Below, one piece after another: positions 63,210-64,000 of a stretch of DNA of 64,000 nt. Positions within the stretch are counted from its first letter, which is position 1, and the number at the start of each line of letters is the position of its first letter. The notes below the pieces were generated by a model. The model made no database searches. It saw nothing but the letters and a program-made list of their open reading frames with translations, and was not told the DNA's origin. Both the position numbers and the translations under genes were made by a program. Source of the stretch: Acinetobacter junii CIP 64.5 (GTDB lineage Bacteria; Pseudomonadota; Gammaproteobacteria; Pseudomonadales; Moraxellaceae); the NCBI RefSeq assembly GCF_000368765.1, contig NZ_KB849655.1, positions 1,767,653-1,831,652 on the forward strand, in the 5' to 3' direction.

Positions 63210-63821
63210 ATGGATTTATCGAAGAATCCTCCCCCTAACTATTATGATTCCTCATTAAATAACGAAATATTAAGTTATTTTGCTAATCATATGTTAGAGG
63301 TCCACTCTCAAACATTACGTGATCTTAACAGCCAAGATGATGATAACTACACAATTAGTTGTACTATTTTTGGCCGTTGTCGCAATAGATTTTCACGTGT
63401 AATTCGTAATGGTAATGCGCCTGTATCAACCTCTTTGGAAGATTCATCGAATAAATTCACATTTAAAATCGGGAATACATCTGGAATCCGTTTTTTCAAA
63501 GAATCTGATTATTTAAGACCTAAAAGACCCAACTTTTTTAAGCAAAGTCATAATTTCGAGCTCTTTGAAATCGATGATAACTTACCAGTTTTTTGGCGCT
63601 TCATTTTAGTTCCAGCTAGAACTGATGAGGAAGAAACATTTATTGCTTTTGTTGGTTTTAACCAAAAACTACAGCCGATAACTGCTTGGACATCAAATAA
63701 TACTTCTAGATTTATTTTTGATCCAGAAGCTATTCTGCCAGAACCAGCAGATTTGAAGTCCTACAATATTGATGATCTATTAGCTGATGATGATTTAGAC
63801 AACACAAGTGAAATTGAATAA
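63210..63821 (+). CDS. Tn7-like cargo protein, unknown
   Basis: The 203-aa cytosolic protein has no leader or membrane segment. The N-terminus is Pro/Asn-rich, the centre basic (IFGRCRNRFSRVIRNG; DYLRPKRPNFFKQ), then a hydrophobic beta region (VFWRFILVPARTDEEETFIAFVGFNQ). The C-terminal ~25 residues are strongly acidic (NIDDLLADDDLDNTSEIE). No family recognised. It is the first cargo gene, 36 bp before an XRE regulator and probably co-transcribed with it from the promoter at 63149-63177. The pairing suggests a two- or three-gene regulated system continuing off the edge. Confidence 0.65.
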   Translation: MDLSKNPPPNYYDSSLNNEILSYFANHMLEVHSQTLRDLNSQDDDNYTISCTIFGRCRNRFSRVIRNGNAPVSTSLEDSSNKFTFKIGNTSGIRFFKESDYLRPKRPNFFKQSHNFELFEIDDNLPVFWRFILVPARTDEEETFIAFVGFNQKLQPITAWTSNNTSRFIFDPEAILPEPADLKSYNIDDLLADDDLDNTSEIE

Positions 63822-63857
63822 ATCCTTAACAGCAAATAGGTAAAAGTTGATGAGAAA

Positions 63858-64000
63858 ATGAATACTTATTTTAATGGCCTAGAATTACGACTCTTAAGAC
63901 AATTGAACCATTTGTCACTAGAGGATTTATCAACCCATGTAGGTAAATCTCGTCAATTTTTGCATAAAATTGAAATGAATCAAGTCGCTCCGACATCAGA
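63858..64000 (+). CDS. XRE-family helix-turn-helix regulator, N-terminal part (cut by window end)
   Basis: The frame from the ATG at 63858 stays open to the edge. It shows a lambda-repressor-type HTH: LRLLRQLNHLSLEDLSTHVG then KSRQFLHKIEMNQVAPTS. This N-terminus is often found on XRE regulators that are fused or adjacent to ImmA/IrrE-type metallopeptidases, but the rest is not visible. It probably controls the cargo promoter with TTGCAA repeats. Confidence 0.75.
   Translation, partial: MNTYFNGLELRLLRQLNHLSLEDLSTHVGKSRQFLHKIEMNQVAPTS

Larger units (their letters stand above)
55150..64000 (+). mobile_element. Tn7-like transposon at attTn7 (tnsABCDE end; partial)
   Basis: It starts with TGTAAGTAGACA at 55150, 25 bp beyond the glmS stop, with tnsA nearest to glmS as in Tn7. 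The complete tnsABCDE set suggests both TnsD (site-specific) and TnsE (plasmid/replication) transposition. The cargo begins after tnsE and continues past the right edge; the far end is not seen. Confidence 0.92.

Overview
This window is bacterial chromosome from the genus Acinetobacter, species not determined. The base composition is A+T-rich. Gene content and order fit that genus: an AceI/AceR-type PACE efflux pair, phoBR, ribB-ribH-nusB-thiL-pgpA, psd with a rhodanese, glmU-glmS, an A-type VgrG with AT-rich effector and immunity genes, and XerC/D 'pdif'-type sites.

Layout. 1-76 is the tail of a GNAT acetyltransferase. 142-888 is an exported protein. 915-6520 (minus) is the urtABCDE urea ABC transporter operon, with a convincing sigma-54 -24/-12 element upstream of urtA. 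6780-12445 carries a MATE exporter, yqiA-parE and a large alpha/beta-hydrolase. 12582-21338 (minus) is a type VI secretion cassette: VgrG, a small exported protein, a predicted two-enzyme peptidoglycan-degrading effector, two paralogous candidate immunity lipoproteins and a LprI-like exported protein. A short orphan effector C-terminus lies before the second immunity gene and records duplication of an effector-tail/immunity unit. 21497-36233 is mostly housekeeping: dsbB, gshA, DUF924, a lipoprotein, DUF445, an aminotransferase, MATE, SDR/TetR, phoBR, DUF2147 and aceI/aceR.

36582-40082 is a mobile patch. Two apparently identical 1482-bp insertion sequences (IS1202/ISNCY-like) in opposite orientation flank a 537-bp segment with one small lipoprotein gene between two inverted XerC/XerD sites. 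The IS ends lie 5 and 6 bp from the XerC arms. The 6-bp flanks agree only if the middle segment is turned around, which implies an inversion.

40131-55124 is housekeeping again: psd, rhodanese, pncB, dtd, SCP2 protein, serB, a membrane protein, ribB with a degenerate GTP cyclohydrolase II half, ribH, nusB, thiL, pgpA, glmU and glmS. Exactly 25 bp after the glmS stop codon a Tn7-like transposon begins (TGT at 55150). It has three tandem 20-bp TnsB-type repeats and then tnsA-tnsB-tnsC-tnsD-tnsE, all with their catalytic residues. The element runs off the right edge. Its first visible cargo is an unrecognised 203-aa gene followed by an XRE-family regulator cut by the window end. The left end of the transposon is not in view.

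The three regions most worth a second look are the T6SS effector/immunity cluster, the dif-site/IS structure and the start of the Tn7-like cargo.
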